51,382 nucleotides of DNA from Acidobacteriota bacterium (GCA_017883165.1 JADGOC010000011.1:1-51382); one strand, 5' to 3'; positions 6,873 through 16,289 are shown, numbered from the stretch's first letter. A program made the numbers and translations. Notes: generated by a model not told the origin, from the sequence alone.

Positions 6873-8720
6873 ATGGACCAGCTCGCGTCCGCCGACCCTC
6901 TTGTGGCCACGCCGCTCCGCGACCGCGACGCGATCGCTCAGCGGTTCAAGTGGTCGCTGACCGATATCTTTCCCGACTGGCGGGCGTGGCAGGCGGCCTA
7001 TGAGACCCTCAACACGAAGATCGCCTCGTACGCCGCGCTCCAGGGCACGCTCGCGCAGGGGCCCGAACGCCTGCTGACGGCGCTCAAGCTTTCCGACGAC
7101 ATCGGCCAGCTCACCTACAAAGTCTGGTATTTCGCCTCCCTGTGGTACGACCAGGATCAGCGCGACAACCAGATCAACGCCCGGCGCCAGGAGGTGCAGA
7201 TCCTCTTCGCGAAGGAAAACCAGGCGAGCGCGTGGTTCAATCCCGAGCTGCTCCAGATTCCGCTGGCGACCATCCAGGCGTGGATGGCGGCGCATCCCGC
7301 ACTCGGGGTCTACCGGTTCGCGCTGGAAGACCTGTATCGGCAGCAGGAACACGTGCTCGACGACAAAGGCGAGCATCTGCTGTCGCTGTCCAGCCGGTTC
7401 TCGTCGACGCCGAACGACGCGTACTCGGCGCTCTCAACGGCGGACATCACGTACCCGACGGTGCGTCTGTCGACCGGCGATGCGACGCTGACGTACGGAC
7501 AGTACCGCGCGATCCTCGCGACGAACCGCAATCAGGCCGACCGCGCGACGGCGTTCCGCGAGTTTCACAAGCTGTACGGGTCGAGCGTAAATACGTACGC
7601 GTCGCTCTACAACGCCGTGCTGCAGCGCGATCTGTTCTTCGCCGAGTCGCGCGGCTACAAGACGACGCTCGAGGCGGCGCTGCACGGCAACAACATTCCG
7701 ACAGCGGTCGTCGAGAATCTGATCGAGACGACCAAGGCGGGCACCGATCCGCTGCGCCGGTACCATCGGCTGCGCAAGCGCGTCCTCGGAGTGGACACCT
7801 ATCACGCATACGACACCACGATCGCGCTCGTCGGCTTCGATCGGCGGTATCAATATGAGGATGTCCTCGATTGGCTCACGGCGTCGGTGGCCCCGCTCGG
7901 CGCCGAGTATCAGAATCAGATGCGCCAGGCGTTGGCCGGCGGATGGATCGATGTCTACGAGAACCCGGGCAAGCGCAGCGGCGCGTACTCGGCTCCGGTG
8001 TACGGCGTCCACCCGTACATGCTGCTCAATTACAACGACACACTCGACGCCGTGTTCACGCTCGCGCACGAGATGGGGCACTCGATGCACACGCTCCTCT
8101 CGCACGACCATCAGCCGTTTGTCTACGCGGGCTACACGATCTTCGTCGCCGAAGTCCCATCGACGCTCAGCGAGGCGCTGTTTCTCGAGTACATGCTCGC
8201 CCACGCGAGCGATCAGCGCGAGCGTGTCGTGCTGCTGCAGCACGCCATCGACGGCATCGCATCGACCTTCTACACGCAGGTGATGTTCGCGGATTTCGAG
8301 CTGCAGGCACACCGGCTCGCCGAAGAAGGGCGCCCGGTCACCGCCGATGGCCTCGGCGAGATCTATTTCAATCTGCTCAAGGCGTATCACGGCGACGCGC
8401 TCGACAACGACGAGCTGGCGCGCCTCACGTGGGCGCGCATTCCGCATTTTTTCAGCACGCCGTACTATGTGTATCAGTACGCGACGTGCTTCGCATCGAG
8501 CGCGCAGATCATGAAGCAGATCTCGGGTGCGAGCGCCGGCGAGCGCCCGGCCGCGGTCGACCGCTACCTGACGCTCCTGAAGTCGGGAGGCAGCGACCAT
8601 CCGATGGCGCTGCTGCTGCGGGCCGGCGTCGATCTCGGCCGGCCGGAACCGGTCCGCGCCGTCGTCGAGCAGATGGAGACGCTCGTCAGCCGGCTCGAGC
8701 AGGAAATCAACGCATTGTAA
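6873..8720 (+). CDS. pepF: Oligoendopeptidase F (M3 family)
   Basis: A 615-residue zinc metallopeptidase of family M3B, normally cytoplasmic, cleaving short peptides. The zinc site is H399-E-M-G-H403 in FTLAHEMGHSMHTLL, with the downstream Glu ligand region VAEVPSTLSEALFLEYML about 25-30 residues later. Further family blocks are YEDVLDWL, NPGKRSGAYS and HPYMLLNYNDTLDAVFTLAHE. The N-terminal region (WSLTDIFPDW) and length match bacterial PepF. The start at 6873 is preferred over 6861 because the latter sits in the -10-like element. The 3' end overlaps the opposite CoA-binding gene by 14 bases. Confidence 0.94.
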   Translation: MDQLASADPLVATPLRDRDAIAQRFKWSLTDIFPDWRAWQAAYETLNTKIASYAALQGTLAQGPERLLTALKLSDDIGQLTYKVWYFASLWYDQDQRDNQINARRQEVQILFAKENQASAWFNPELLQIPLATIQAWMAAHPALGVYRFALEDLYRQQEHVLDDKGEHLLSLSSRFSSTPNDAYSALSTADITYPTVRLSTGDATLTYGQYRAILATNRNQADRATAFREFHKLYGSSVNTYASLYNAVLQRDLFFAESRGYKTTLEAALHGNNIPTAVVENLIETTKAGTDPLRRYHRLRKRVLGVDTYHAYDTTIALVGFDRRYQYEDVLDWLTASVAPLGAEYQNQMRQALAGGWIDVYENPGKRSGAYSAPVYGVHPYMLLNYNDTLDAVFTLAHEMGHSMHTLLSHDHQPFVYAGYTIFVAEVPSTLSEALFLEYMLAHASDQRERVVLLQHAIDGIASTFYTQVMFADFELQAHRLAEEGRPVTADGLGEIYFNLLKAYHGDALDNDELARLTWARIPHFFSTPYYVYQYATCFASSAQIMKQISGASAGERPAAVDRYLTLLKSGGSDHPMALLLRAGVDLGRPEPVRAVVEQMETLVSRLEQEINAL

Positions 8721-9141
8721 CGGGGGGAATCCGCAGCAGCGCATGCGTGGCCCCAATGCACGCGTCCATCACCACCGTCAATCCGCCGGCCGTGGCCCGC
8801 GCCGCGGCGTCCTCGTTGACGATACCCGTCTGCAGCCACAGAGCCTTGGCGCCAATCGTCACCGCTTCGTCGGCGATCGCCGGCGTATCTTCGGCGCGGC
8901 GGAACACGTCCACGATGTCGATGCGTTCGGGTACGTCGGTGAGCGACGGATACGATCGCTCGCCGAGGACCTCGGTCTCGCGTGGGTTCACGGGGATCAC
9001 GCGGTAACCGACACTCTGCAGCTTCCGCATGATTCCGTACGATGCCTTCTCGGGATTCGAGGAGGCGCCAACCACGGCGATGGTCGTCGCGTGGGTCAGT
9101 AGATCTCTGATCTGATCATCGGTCGGATTCCCGTGGGGCAT
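8707..9141 (-). CDS. CoA-binding domain protein (YccU type)
   Basis: A 144-residue single-domain protein with the Rossmann-like CoA-binding fold of succinyl-CoA synthetase alpha subunits. The nucleotide-binding loop TIAVVGASSNPEKASYGIMRKL (residues about 20-41), VIPVNPRETEVLGERSYPSL and the later LWLQTGIVNEDAAARA and VVMDACIG blocks are those of the YccU/YneT family. The role of these stand-alone proteins is not established. It has a TATAGT hexamer six bases before its ATG that overlaps the TATAAT of the divergent amidohydrolase gene. Confidence 0.9.
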   Translation of the reverse strand: MPHGNPTDDQIRDLLTHATTIAVVGASSNPEKASYGIMRKLQSVGYRVIPVNPRETEVLGERSYPSLTDVPERIDIVDVFRRAEDTPAIADEAVTIGAKALWLQTGIVNEDAAARATAGGLTVVMDACIGATHALLRIPPVTMR

Positions 9142-9147
9142 CCGACG

Positions 9148-9155
9148 ACTATAAT
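9148..9155. promoter_or_regulatory. Overlapping divergent -10 hexamers
   Basis: The octamer ACTATAAT reads TATAAT on the plus strand (9150-9155, ten bases before the ATG at 9166) and TATAGT on the minus strand (9153-9148, six bases before the ATG at 9141). Both divergent genes would thus use overlapping -10 elements and give near-leaderless messages. Confidence 0.55.
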
Positions 9156-9165
9156 GCGCCCACCT

Positions 9166-10854
9166 ATGACCTCACAACGCCTGACGGCCGCCGAGCTCAT
9201 TCTCGTGTCCGCCGCCGTCGCGACGGCGGCCTGCGCGCGCGCCTCCCGCACACCGGCCGATCTCGTGATCACGCGGGCAAACGTGTGGACGGGGAATCCC
9301 GCGCAGCCGGACGCCATGGGCGTGGCGATCATCGGCGACCGCATCGTCGCCGTCGGCGGCGCGGATGATATCGAGCGCTGGCGAGGTCCGGACACGCGGG
9401 TGATCAACGCCGCGGGACGCCGCGTCGTCCCCGGCTTCAACGATGCGCACGTGCACTTCGTGGACGGCGGCCGCCAGGTCGACAACGTCGACCTGAAGGA
9501 CGCCGCCACGCCCGAGGAGTTCGCGCGCCGGATCGGCGCGCGCGCGAAGACGACGGCGCGCGGCGAGTGGGTCCTCGGCGGCGACTGGGACGATCAGCGC
9601 TGGACGCCGGTGCGGCTGCCCACCAAGGAGCTGATCGATGCGGTCACGGCTGATACGCCGGTCTTCGTGAACCGCTACGACGGCCACATGGCGCTGGCCA
9701 ATTCGGCGGCGCTCGCGCTCGCCGGCGTGACCGCCGCGACACCCGATCCGCCCGGCGGCGCCATCGTCCGCGATGCGCGCGGCGCGCCGACCGGTGTTCT
9801 CAAGGACGCCGCGATGAACTACGTCGACCGCGCGATCCCGCCGATGACTCCCGAGCGCCGGCTGTACGCGGTGAAGCGCGCGCTCGAGCATGTCGCGTCG
9901 ATTGGCATCACGAGCGTGCAGGACATGAATCCGGCGTACGACGATATTGGCGTGTACGCGGAGCTCGCGAACCGCGGGGAGCTGACCGCGCGCATTTACG
10001 CGGTGCCGATGGAAACGGGATGGCAGGATCAGGCGAAGCTGGGCCTTCACCGATCGTTCGGATCGGCGTGGCTGCGCATAGGCGCCGTCAAAGGCTACGC
10101 CGACGGCTCGCTCGGATCGACGACCGCGTATTTCTTCGAGCCCTACACGGATGCGCCCAACACGCGCGGCTTGCTGTCGGACGAAATGCAGCCGCTCGAT
10201 GCGATGCGCGCGCGTCTCGTCGGAGCCGACAGAGCCGGCTTGCAGTTGTGCATTCACGCCATCGGCGACGCGGGGATCTCGCAGATCCTCGACCTCTTCG
10301 GCGAGGTCGTTCGTGCCAACGGCGACCGCGATCGGCGGTTCCGGATCGAGCACGCGCAGCACATCGCGCCAAAGGACTTCGATCGGTTCGCCTCGCTCAG
10401 CGTGATTGCCTCCGTGCAGCCGTATCACGCGATCGACGACGGGCGGTGGGCTGAACGGCGCATCGGGCCCGAGCGGATCAAGACGACCTACGCGTTCCGG
10501 ACGCTGCTCGACAAAGGCGTGCGGCTCGCGCTCGGCACCGATTGGCCCGTCGCGCCGCTGAACCCGGTGCTGACGCTCTATGCCGCCACGACGCGCGCCA
10601 CGCTCGACGGCAAGCATCCCGACGGCTGGATCCCCGAGCAGAAGATCACGATCGCCGAAGCCGTGTCGGCGTACACCGCGGGTTCGGCGTACGCGGAATT
10701 TCAGGAAGTGGAGAAGGGCACGATCGCCCGCGGCAAGCTTGCGGACCTGGTCATTCTCAGCGACGACATCTTCAGCATGCCGCTGGCGTCGATCAAGGAT
10801 GTCACGGTGATGACGACGATTGTCGGCGGGAAGGTCGTCTACGAGCGGCGATGA
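9166..10854 (+). CDS. YtcJ-like amidohydrolase, exported
   Basis: A 562-residue metal-dependent hydrolase of the amidohydrolase-3 (YtcJ/NfdA) family, hydrolysing an amide or imide bond of unknown substrate. A hydrophobic N-terminus with [10 protein letters not shown] resembles a signal or lipoprotein peptide. Metal-binding and active-site blocks are [13 protein letters not shown], then [41 protein letters not shown] and [14 protein letters not shown], followed by the closing domain [29 protein letters not shown]. The start at 9166 fits the TATAAT at 9150-9155; an ATG at 9154 lies inside that element. The gene converges on the APC permease with a 53-base overlap. Confidence 0.9.
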   Translation: MTSQRLTAAELILVSAAVATAACARASRTPADLVITRANVWTGNPAQPDAMGVAIIGDRIVAVGGADDIERWRGPDTRVINAAGRRVVPGFNDAHVHFVDGGRQVDNVDLKDAATPEEFARRIGARAKTTARGEWVLGGDWDDQRWTPVRLPTKELIDAVTADTPVFVNRYDGHMALANSAALALAGVTAATPDPPGGAIVRDARGAPTGVLKDAAMNYVDRAIPPMTPERRLYAVKRALEHVASIGITSVQDMNPAYDDIGVYAELANRGELTARIYAVPMETGWQDQAKLGLHRSFGSAWLRIGAVKGYADGSLGSTTAYFFEPYTDAPNTRGLLSDEMQPLDAMRARLVGADRAGLQLCIHAIGDAGISQILDLFGEVVRANGDRDRRFRIEHAQHIAPKDFDRFASLSVIASVQPYHAIDDGRWAERRIGPERIKTTYAFRTLLDKGVRLALGTDWPVAPLNPVLTLYAATTRATLDGKHPDGWIPEQKITIAEAVSAYTAGSAYAEFQEVEKGTIARGKLADLVILSDDIFSMPLASIKDVTVMTTIVGGKVVYERR

Positions 10855-12154
10855 CATAGAAGACGCTCGCCACGCCCAGCACGATGCCTTCGATCGCAAA
10901 CTCCCGGGCCGACGCCTGCGACAGCAGCCAGATGATGGCCACCGCGGCAAGGATGGGAACGACGGGCCCGCCCGGGGCGGTGAACGGCGTCCCACCGGTC
11001 TGGATCTTCTTCCGCTGCAACTCGTGGGAGGCGGTGACGCACATCAAGTACAGCGTCAGCGCCGCGACGTTAGCGAGAACGGCCAGCTGCGTGAAGCTGC
11101 TGCTGATGGCCAGCGCGGCGACGATGACGGCGTAGGTGACGATCGCGACGTACGGCGTGTGGAAGCGGGGATGCACGCGGGCCAGCGCGGCGGGGAAGAT
11201 ACCGTCGCGCCCGAGAGCGAAGAGCGCCCGCGGGCTTCCCAGCATGTCACCCGACACGTACCCGAACATTGACACCGTGGCGCCGGCGAGGACCAGCACG
11301 CGTCCGGAACGGCCGAGGACGCGCGACGCCGCCTCGGCGAGCGGTGCCGCGGCATACGTCGACATCGATGGTCCCAGCAGACCCTGCGCCACTCCCTGCA
11401 CCAAGAGATACACAGTCGTCGTGATCGCGAGGGCGGTGAAGAGCGCGCGCGGCACCGTGGTCGCCGGCGCGCGCACCTCGCCGCTCGGCACGAGCGCGAC
11501 TTCGACGCCGACGAACGCGAAGATGAGGATGATGGCGGTGCGGCCGATGTCCGCGGCCTTCGGCAGCCCGGGCCACACGAGGAAGTCGGCGTGTACGAAC
11601 CAGACGCCTGCGGCGACGAACACCAGGAGCGGCACCAGTTTCGCGAGCGTGACGGCTTCGACCAGCCGTGCGCCAAATGAGACGCCGCGCACGTTGATCC
11701 ACGCCAGCGCGCCGAAGAGTGCGAGGAGCACGGCGGCGCGTCCGGCGCCCGCCGCGGCGCCGATCCACACGACGCCGAGCGATCCCGCGAACGCCGTGGC
11801 GACCGACGCGACGGCGAACGTCGCCATCAGCGCATACAGCACGCCGCTCAGAAAGCCCACGAACGGACCGAACGCGACCTCGACGTACGCGTAGAGGCCA
11901 CCGGTCAGCGACACGCGGCTGCCGGCCGACGCAAAGCAGATGACGATCAGCGCCATCAGCCCCGCGCACACGAGGTACGCGATTGGAGCCGCGGCGCCGA
12001 GGCCCGCGGCGGCGACGGCGGGGAGCACGAAGATGCCCGCGCCGATCGTGCAGTTGATGATGCTCGCGGTGAGGCGGCGCACGTCGATCGCGCGCACGAG
12101 CCCGGCGTCGCCCCGCGCCACGCCGCCCTCGCGGTCGGGCGCGGCCGCTGTCAC
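10802..12154 (-). CDS. APC-family amino acid permease
   Basis: A 450-residue integral membrane transporter with about twelve hydrophobic segments, of the amino acid-polyamine-organocation superfamily. The first transmembrane helix carries the family hallmark TIGAGIFVLPAVAAAGLG, with unwound-helix glycine motif, and helix 6 has FAFVGVEVALVPSGEV. It should import or exchange an amino acid across the inner membrane; the substrate is unknown. It starts with GTG overlapping the stop codon of the upstream 109-residue gene (GTGA), so the two are translationally coupled. The C-terminal tail is short, basic and serine-rich. Confidence 0.9.
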   Translation of the reverse strand: MTAAAPDREGGVARGDAGLVRAIDVRRLTASIINCTIGAGIFVLPAVAAAGLGAAAPIAYLVCAGLMALIVICFASAGSRVSLTGGLYAYVEVAFGPFVGFLSGVLYALMATFAVASVATAFAGSLGVVWIGAAAGAGRAAVLLALFGALAWINVRGVSFGARLVEAVTLAKLVPLLVFVAAGVWFVHADFLVWPGLPKAADIGRTAIILIFAFVGVEVALVPSGEVRAPATTVPRALFTALAITTTVYLLVQGVAQGLLGPSMSTYAAAPLAEAASRVLGRSGRVLVLAGATVSMFGYVSGDMLGSPRALFALGRDGIFPAALARVHPRFHTPYVAIVTYAVIVAALAISSSFTQLAVLANVAALTLYLMCVTASHELQRKKIQTGGTPFTAPGGPVVPILAAVAIIWLLSQASAREFAIEGIVLGVASVFYVIAARRRPSRRQSSSSP

Positions 12155-12480
12155 TCTCGTCGGCCTCGTCGATCGCGGCCGGCGCGGCGGTCCGGCAGCC
12201 GGCGCCGATCCGCGCCGATGGGAGGTCCGAGGTTCGCGACGCGCCGATCCTGGTCGCGGCGCTCGACCCGCGTGCGCCGCTCGCGCGCGGGCGGCACCGG
12301 CACCGCGCTCTGGGCCGCGTCGGCCATCTCCCGCTGCACGCGCAACGCCCGGCGGTTCGGCTCGAGCACGTCCATCAGGCCTTCATAGATGGCCTTCGTG
12401 CGGACGTCCGTGGCGCCGGCGGCGATCCGCTCGCGGAGGTACGTGACCGCCGCTTGAATGTTGGTCCGTTGCCAGTTCAC
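12151..12480 (-). CDS. Small charged protein of unknown function
   Basis: A 109-residue protein not recognised as a known family. The first about 60 residues look helical (NIQAAVTYLRERIAAGATDVRTKAIYEGLMDVLEPNRRALRVQREMADA). The remainder is a very basic tail with repeated arginine pairs (ERRTRVERRDQDRR, then GADRRRLPDRRAGRDRRG). Such DRR-rich tails could bind nucleic acid or lipid head groups, but this is a guess. GTG start; TAAAGT lies six bases upstream. It is coupled by a GTGA overlap to the APC permease, so a role with that transporter is possible. Confidence 0.7.
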   Translation of the reverse strand: MNWQRTNIQAAVTYLRERIAAGATDVRTKAIYEGLMDVLEPNRRALRVQREMADAAQSAVPVPPARERRTRVERRDQDRRVANLGPPIGADRRRLPDRRAGRDRRGRRE

Positions 12481-12486
12481 GGAGTC

Positions 12487-12492
12487 ACTTTA
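12487..12492 (-). promoter_or_regulatory. -10-like hexamer TAAAGT before the 109-residue gene
   Basis: On the minus strand TAAAGT ends six bases before the GTG at 12480, the same geometry as other unit-leading genes in the window. Confidence 0.45.
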
Positions 12493-12556
12493 GCTCATCT
12501 TTCTTGACACGTGTCGGGGAACCGCGCTCGCGAGAATCTGCGATCATAGGCCGCAG

Positions 12557-13426
12557 ATGATCCACATCCTGGCCCTCGCCGGCGTCCTGAGCATTTCGTT
12601 TTCGGCGATTTTCGTCCGACTCGCGTCGGTGTCCCCCCTGACAGCGACGTTCTTCCGCGCCGCGTACGCCGTGCCAGTGCTCGCGGTGGTGTGGGCGTTG
12701 AAGCGCTCGGACGATCGGCGCTCCGGACGCGAGCGCGCGCTCGCGGTCGGGAGCGGGTTGATTCTGGCGCTCGATCTGACCCTCTGGCACGAGTCGATCG
12801 CGCTCATCGGCGCCGGGCTCGGCACCGTGATCGCCAACGTGCAGGTAGTGTTCGTGGCGCTGGCCGGCTGGGTGATCTACGCCGAGCGCCCGACCGGCCG
12901 CACGGTCGGAATGGTGGCGGCCGTTCTCGGCGGCGTGGCGCTGACGTCGGGATTGGCGCGCCACGGCGCGTACGGATCGGCGCCGGTGGCCGGCGCGCTG
13001 ATTGGCGTCGTCGCCGGCGCCTGTTATGCGGCGTTTCTGCTGCTGTTCCGCGCGGCCAACCAATCGCTCGCACCGACGGCTGGACCGCTGCTCGACTCGA
13101 CGATCGGCACGGCGGTCGGCGCGCTGGCGTTCGCGTTCCTCGATCCGCGTTTCGCGATCGTGCCGGTGTGGCCGGCGCATCTGTGGCTCGTCCTGCTGGC
13201 GCTCGTCTCGCAGGTCGTGGGCTGGCTGCTCATCGCGACGGCGCTGCCGCGGCTGCCGACGCTCGAAACCTCGGTGATGCTCCTTGGCCAGCCGGTGTTC
13301 GCCGTCATCTGGGGCGTACTGGTCTTCGCCGAGCGGCTGTCGCCGCTTCAGTGGGTCGGCACGGCCGTCGTGCTCGCCGGCGTGGCAGCGCTGACGACGC
13401 GCACGAGACTCACGACGAGCACCTGA
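12557..13426 (+). CDS. EamA/DMT-family transporter
   Basis: A 289-residue drug/metabolite transporter with ten hydrophobic segments arranged as two EamA repeats. The first repeat begins LAGVLSISFSAIFVRLASVSPLTATFFRAAYAVPVLA and ends near GGVALTSGLA; the second begins GALIGVVAGACYAAFLLLFRA and ends with PVFAVIWGVLVFAERLSPLQWVGTAVVLAGV, both typical of the family. It would export or import a small metabolite across the inner membrane. The ATG is nine bases after a weak GATCAT hexamer. Four bases separate its stop codon from that of the opposite gene. Confidence 0.9.
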   Translation: MIHILALAGVLSISFSAIFVRLASVSPLTATFFRAAYAVPVLAVVWALKRSDDRRSGRERALAVGSGLILALDLTLWHESIALIGAGLGTVIANVQVVFVALAGWVIYAERPTGRTVGMVAAVLGGVALTSGLARHGAYGSAPVAGALIGVVAGACYAAFLLLFRAANQSLAPTAGPLLDSTIGTAVGALAFAFLDPRFAIVPVWPAHLWLVLLALVSQVVGWLLIATALPRLPTLETSVMLLGQPVFAVIWGVLVFAERLSPLQWVGTAVVLAGVAALTTRTRLTTST

Positions 13427-13429
13427 CGA

Positions 13430-13837
13430 CTACGCGATTCCCATGATCCCGTTCAGATAGCCGACGAGATACTTCCAGGCGAGGTAATACACAACAATCC
13501 CGAACGGGGCGAACATCGCGGCCAGGCCGGGCGTGATGATGTCGATGGCCAGCAGCCGGGCGAGCAGCAGCGCGATCGGCATCAGAATCAGCGGCAGCAC
13601 GGCGCCGTGCAGACCAATCGGCCAGCGATCGCCCGCGCCGATCGCCAGCCACAGGACGTTCCAGAGACCCCAGAGATTCGGGACGACCGCCATCGGGAAG
13701 ATGATGACGTGCTCGAGCGGCAGCGGCAGGCGCAGTGTCGTACGCGCGATGGTGAAGGCGGTGACCCACACGATGAGGAACGGGGTCGGCACGGCGATGC
13801 CGGCCATGTAGGCCCGCAGATACGGATGTGTCTTCAT
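13430..13837 (-). CDS. Small integral membrane protein, unknown function
   Basis: A 135-residue protein with about four hydrophobic segments and no recognised domain: VPTPFLIVWVTAFTIA, HVIIFPMAVVPNLWGLWNVLWLAIG, GAVLPLILMPIALLLARLL and LAAMFAPFGIVVYYLAWKYLVGYLNGI. The ATG at 13837 (MKTHPYLRAYMAG) is chosen because the 17 codons of the longer frame are polar and unlike a membrane start. It lies downstream of the amine oxidase gene on the same strand, 133 bases apart, and converges on the EamA transporter gene. Confidence 0.65.
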   Translation of the reverse strand: MKTHPYLRAYMAGIAVPTPFLIVWVTAFTIARTTLRLPLPLEHVIIFPMAVVPNLWGLWNVLWLAIGAGDRWPIGLHGAVLPLILMPIALLLARLLAIDIITPGLAAMFAPFGIVVYYLAWKYLVGYLNGIMGIA

Positions 13838-13970
13838 AAGGAATACAAGACCTCGATCATCAGGTGTGGGGCGGCCGAGCGGCGACATCGCCCTGCACGA
13901 GCCGGCGCTGCACGTCGCTCATCTACGGAGTCTTGCCGGCGCGGGACGGAAAAGGTTTCAGATTGAGGTG

Positions 13971-15320
13971 TCAGGTCGTTGCGCGATGCACGGCTTCGAT
14001 TTCGGCGGCCGCGCGCCGGCCGCTTTCGACCGCGCCGTTCATATAGCCCTGCCAGCGGAAGCTGGTGTGCTCGCCGGCGAAGAACAGGCGCCCGAACGGC
14101 CGCGCGAGCCACTGGCGCAGCGACGGATCGAACGCCGGATCGAAGTACGCGTACCCGCCACGCGCCCAGGGATCGGCTTCCCAGACGACTTGCCGCGAGC
14201 GCAGCAGCTCGGCGTCCGCCGAGCCGAGCCAGTCGAGCGACGTCGCGAGGCCGCGCATCCCGCTCTTGGCGACGATCGTCTGCGTTGCGTCGCTGGCGGA
14301 GCCGCCGGCCAGCAGGGCGAGGATGCCGGCGCGGCCGCGCTGATCTTCGTTGGCCTCCCACGCCGCGCCGATGGGCAGCTCGCTGCCGAACGCGCGCGGG
14401 CGGCCGGCCGCGCGCCAGAAGCGGCTCGAGAACTGCAACAGCGTCTTGGTCGCCTTGCCGTATTTCAGCCGCGCGATGGCGTCGTGCTGCTGCGCCGGCA
14501 GCGCGGGCGTGATCGGCACGCGCCGGAGCAAGGTCGCCGGCATCGCGAGCACCATGTAATCGCAGGTGAGCTGCGACACCGTGCGCGCAGCCTTGAGGGC
14601 CGCCCTAACCTCGCGCCCGCGGTGCGAGATCGCCACGAGCTCTGTGCCGAACTGCACGCGATCGCCGAGCCCGGCGGCGATCGCCGCCGGCAGGCGATCG
14701 TTGCCGCCGGCGATGCGGTACATCGACCAGCTGGCGTGCTCGTCGCTCGTGGCGAATTGATCGACGAAGGCGACGAGCGACAGCTCTTCCGGATCCGCGA
14801 GGAAGAATCCGCGCAGCCCCGTGGCGGTCGCCCGCAGGTCGCGATCCGCGCGCACCTCGTCGAGCCATTGCGCCACCGAGCGCCGTGCGAGGTCGGCCGT
14901 GATCGGCGAGTCCCAGCGCTGCTCGGCGAGCCGGTACTGGCGCGTGAGACCCGCCAGCCGTTCGGACAGCGCGTCCCAGCCGCGCGCGGCATTGCCGTTG
15001 GTGATGCGCGTCCGCCCCGCCGCGTCGCGGCGCGCGTAGCCGAAGCCGTCGCGCAGGATTCGGGTCAGCTTCAGTCCGAGCTCCCCGGCGAGTGCGCGGA
15101 TCTCGGTTTGCGCCTCATCGATCATGTCGCCGCCCGCTTCGGCGTGCTGGCTGTCGGCGAATCCGTCGCGGATCGTCCAGACACGTCCGCCGACCCGGTC
15201 GCGCGGCTCGACGACGGTGACGTCGGCGCCGTGGGCGACCAGGTCGCGCGCGGCAGCCAGTCCGGCCAGGCCCGCCCCAGCCACCAACACCGACACGCCG
15301 CGAAGCGATCCATCAGGCAC
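13971..15320 (-). CDS. Flavin-containing amine oxidase
   Basis: A 449-residue FAD-dependent oxidoreductase of the monoamine-oxidase-like family. The N-terminal dinucleotide fold has VLVAGAGLAGLAAARDLVAHGADVTVVEPRDRVGGR (residues about 11-46), the second FAD motif is near YMVLAMPATLLRRVPITPALP, and the C-terminal flavin block is GRLFFAGEHTSFRWQGYMNGAVESGRRAA. It would oxidise an amine (or a related substrate) with oxygen or another acceptor; substrate unknown. The start is GTG at 15320, six bases after a TAAGAT hexamer. No signal peptide or TAT motif is seen. Confidence 0.9.
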   Translation of the reverse strand: MPDGSLRGVSVLVAGAGLAGLAAARDLVAHGADVTVVEPRDRVGGRVWTIRDGFADSQHAEAGGDMIDEAQTEIRALAGELGLKLTRILRDGFGYARRDAAGRTRITNGNAARGWDALSERLAGLTRQYRLAEQRWDSPITADLARRSVAQWLDEVRADRDLRATATGLRGFFLADPEELSLVAFVDQFATSDEHASWSMYRIAGGNDRLPAAIAAGLGDRVQFGTELVAISHRGREVRAALKAARTVSQLTCDYMVLAMPATLLRRVPITPALPAQQHDAIARLKYGKATKTLLQFSSRFWRAAGRPRAFGSELPIGAAWEANEDQRGRAGILALLAGGSASDATQTIVAKSGMRGLATSLDWLGSADAELLRSRQVVWEADPWARGGYAYFDPAFDPSLRQWLARPFGRLFFAGEHTSFRWQGYMNGAVESGRRAAAEIEAVHRATT

Positions 15321-15326
15321 GGCTAA

Positions 15327-15332
15327 ATCTTA
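15327..15332 (-). promoter_or_regulatory. -10-like hexamer TAAGAT of the amine oxidase gene
   Basis: On the minus strand TAAGAT ends six bases before the GTG start at 15320, again the leaderless geometry. Confidence 0.48.
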
Positions 15333-15380
15333 CTCTTTCGCGGCGATCAGTCCGGCGAAAGCCGCAGACGACGGCTTCCG

Positions 15381-16289
15381 TCACAGCTGCTCGACGGCGT
15401 AGCCCTTCCCCTTAAGGAGCGCGAGCAACCCGTCCGGTCCCAGCAGATGCGCGGCGCCGACGACGACAAACGCGTGCCCGCGGCGGGCGAAGAGCGCTTC
15501 GAGCTGCGGCAGCCAGGTGCGATTACGGTCGACGAGCAGCCGCTTGTACATCGCCGGATCCTGCTTCAGATCCGGCAGTACGATGCGCTCGACCGCGAGC
15601 GCGTCACCGGCCTTCCACGCGTCGGCCATCTTGTTCACGTTGTTGATCTCGGTGTCGAGATCCTTCAACGTGTCGGCGAGCATGCGATCCTGCTGGTCCA
15701 TGGGCATGCCGTCGAACAACGACAGTTGAAACTCCGCCGTTTCGAAGCCCTGGACGGCTTTGCCCTCCGCCTGCGCGCGATCGTAGAAGTGCTTGTCGAG
15801 CCCGAGGTCGGGATCGTAGCCGGCCTTCTGCCACTCGAGTTCCTCGAACGTGACGGCGAGCATCCACGGCTTGAGCCGCTTGAGCGGCTCGATCGGCACG
15901 CCGAGATCGGCGAGGTGCTGGCTTACTTGGCCGTACGTGTCTGCTGACAGCACTCCTTCGAGCGACTGGTTCTCAGGCAGCATGGCGTGCGACAACAGGG
16001 CGAAGCCCGCTTCGCCCGACGTCGCCTCGCCGAGGTCGAGCTCCTCAACGAGGAGGTCGGACTCTTTGAACGCGTTGTCGAAGGCGGGGCTGAGCGGGTA
16101 GAAATCCTTCGACAGCATGTGGACCGATCCGACCAGGTACACGACGTTCTGCTTGCCGCTGATCTTCCAGATGAAATCGCGGGTCGCCGCCGCGGAGTGG
16201 GCGAAGGTCGAGGCGGCGAGGAACGCCGTCGCGACGAGCGTCGCGAGGACGCGCCGCCACGGCGCGCGGTGGTGCAGAGGTCGTGTCAT
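15381..16289 (-). CDS. TraB/GumN family protein, exported
   Basis: A 302-residue protein of the TraB/GumN family, proposed to be metal-dependent hydrolases or peptidases of the EreA-like fold; function mostly uncharacterised. After a signal peptide (about residues 1-34, ending FAHSAAA) come the two conserved blocks: VYLVGSVHMLSKDFYPLSP with the GxxH motif near the N-terminus, LLVEELDL, and FVVVGAAHLLGPDGLLALLKGKGYAVEQL at the very end. The ATG overlaps the stop of the upstream flavin oxidase gene by ATGA, so the two are translationally coupled. A longer in-frame extension upstream is antisense-like and is not used. Confidence 0.88.
   Translation of the reverse strand: MTRPLHHRAPWRRVLATLVATAFLAASTFAHSAAATRDFIWKISGKQNVVYLVGSVHMLSKDFYPLSPAFDNAFKESDLLVEELDLGEATSGEAGFALLSHAMLPENQSLEGVLSADTYGQVSQHLADLGVPIEPLKRLKPWMLAVTFEELEWQKAGYDPDLGLDKHFYDRAQAEGKAVQGFETAEFQLSLFDGMPMDQQDRMLADTLKDLDTEINNVNKMADAWKAGDALAVERIVLPDLKQDPAMYKRLLVDRNRTWLPQLEALFARRGHAFVVVGAAHLLGPDGLLALLKGKGYAVEQL

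Noticed and set aside
13860-13922. A 20-codon minus-strand frame starting MSDVQRRLVQ
   Set aside because: Too short to judge and without a promoter element; it may be chance.
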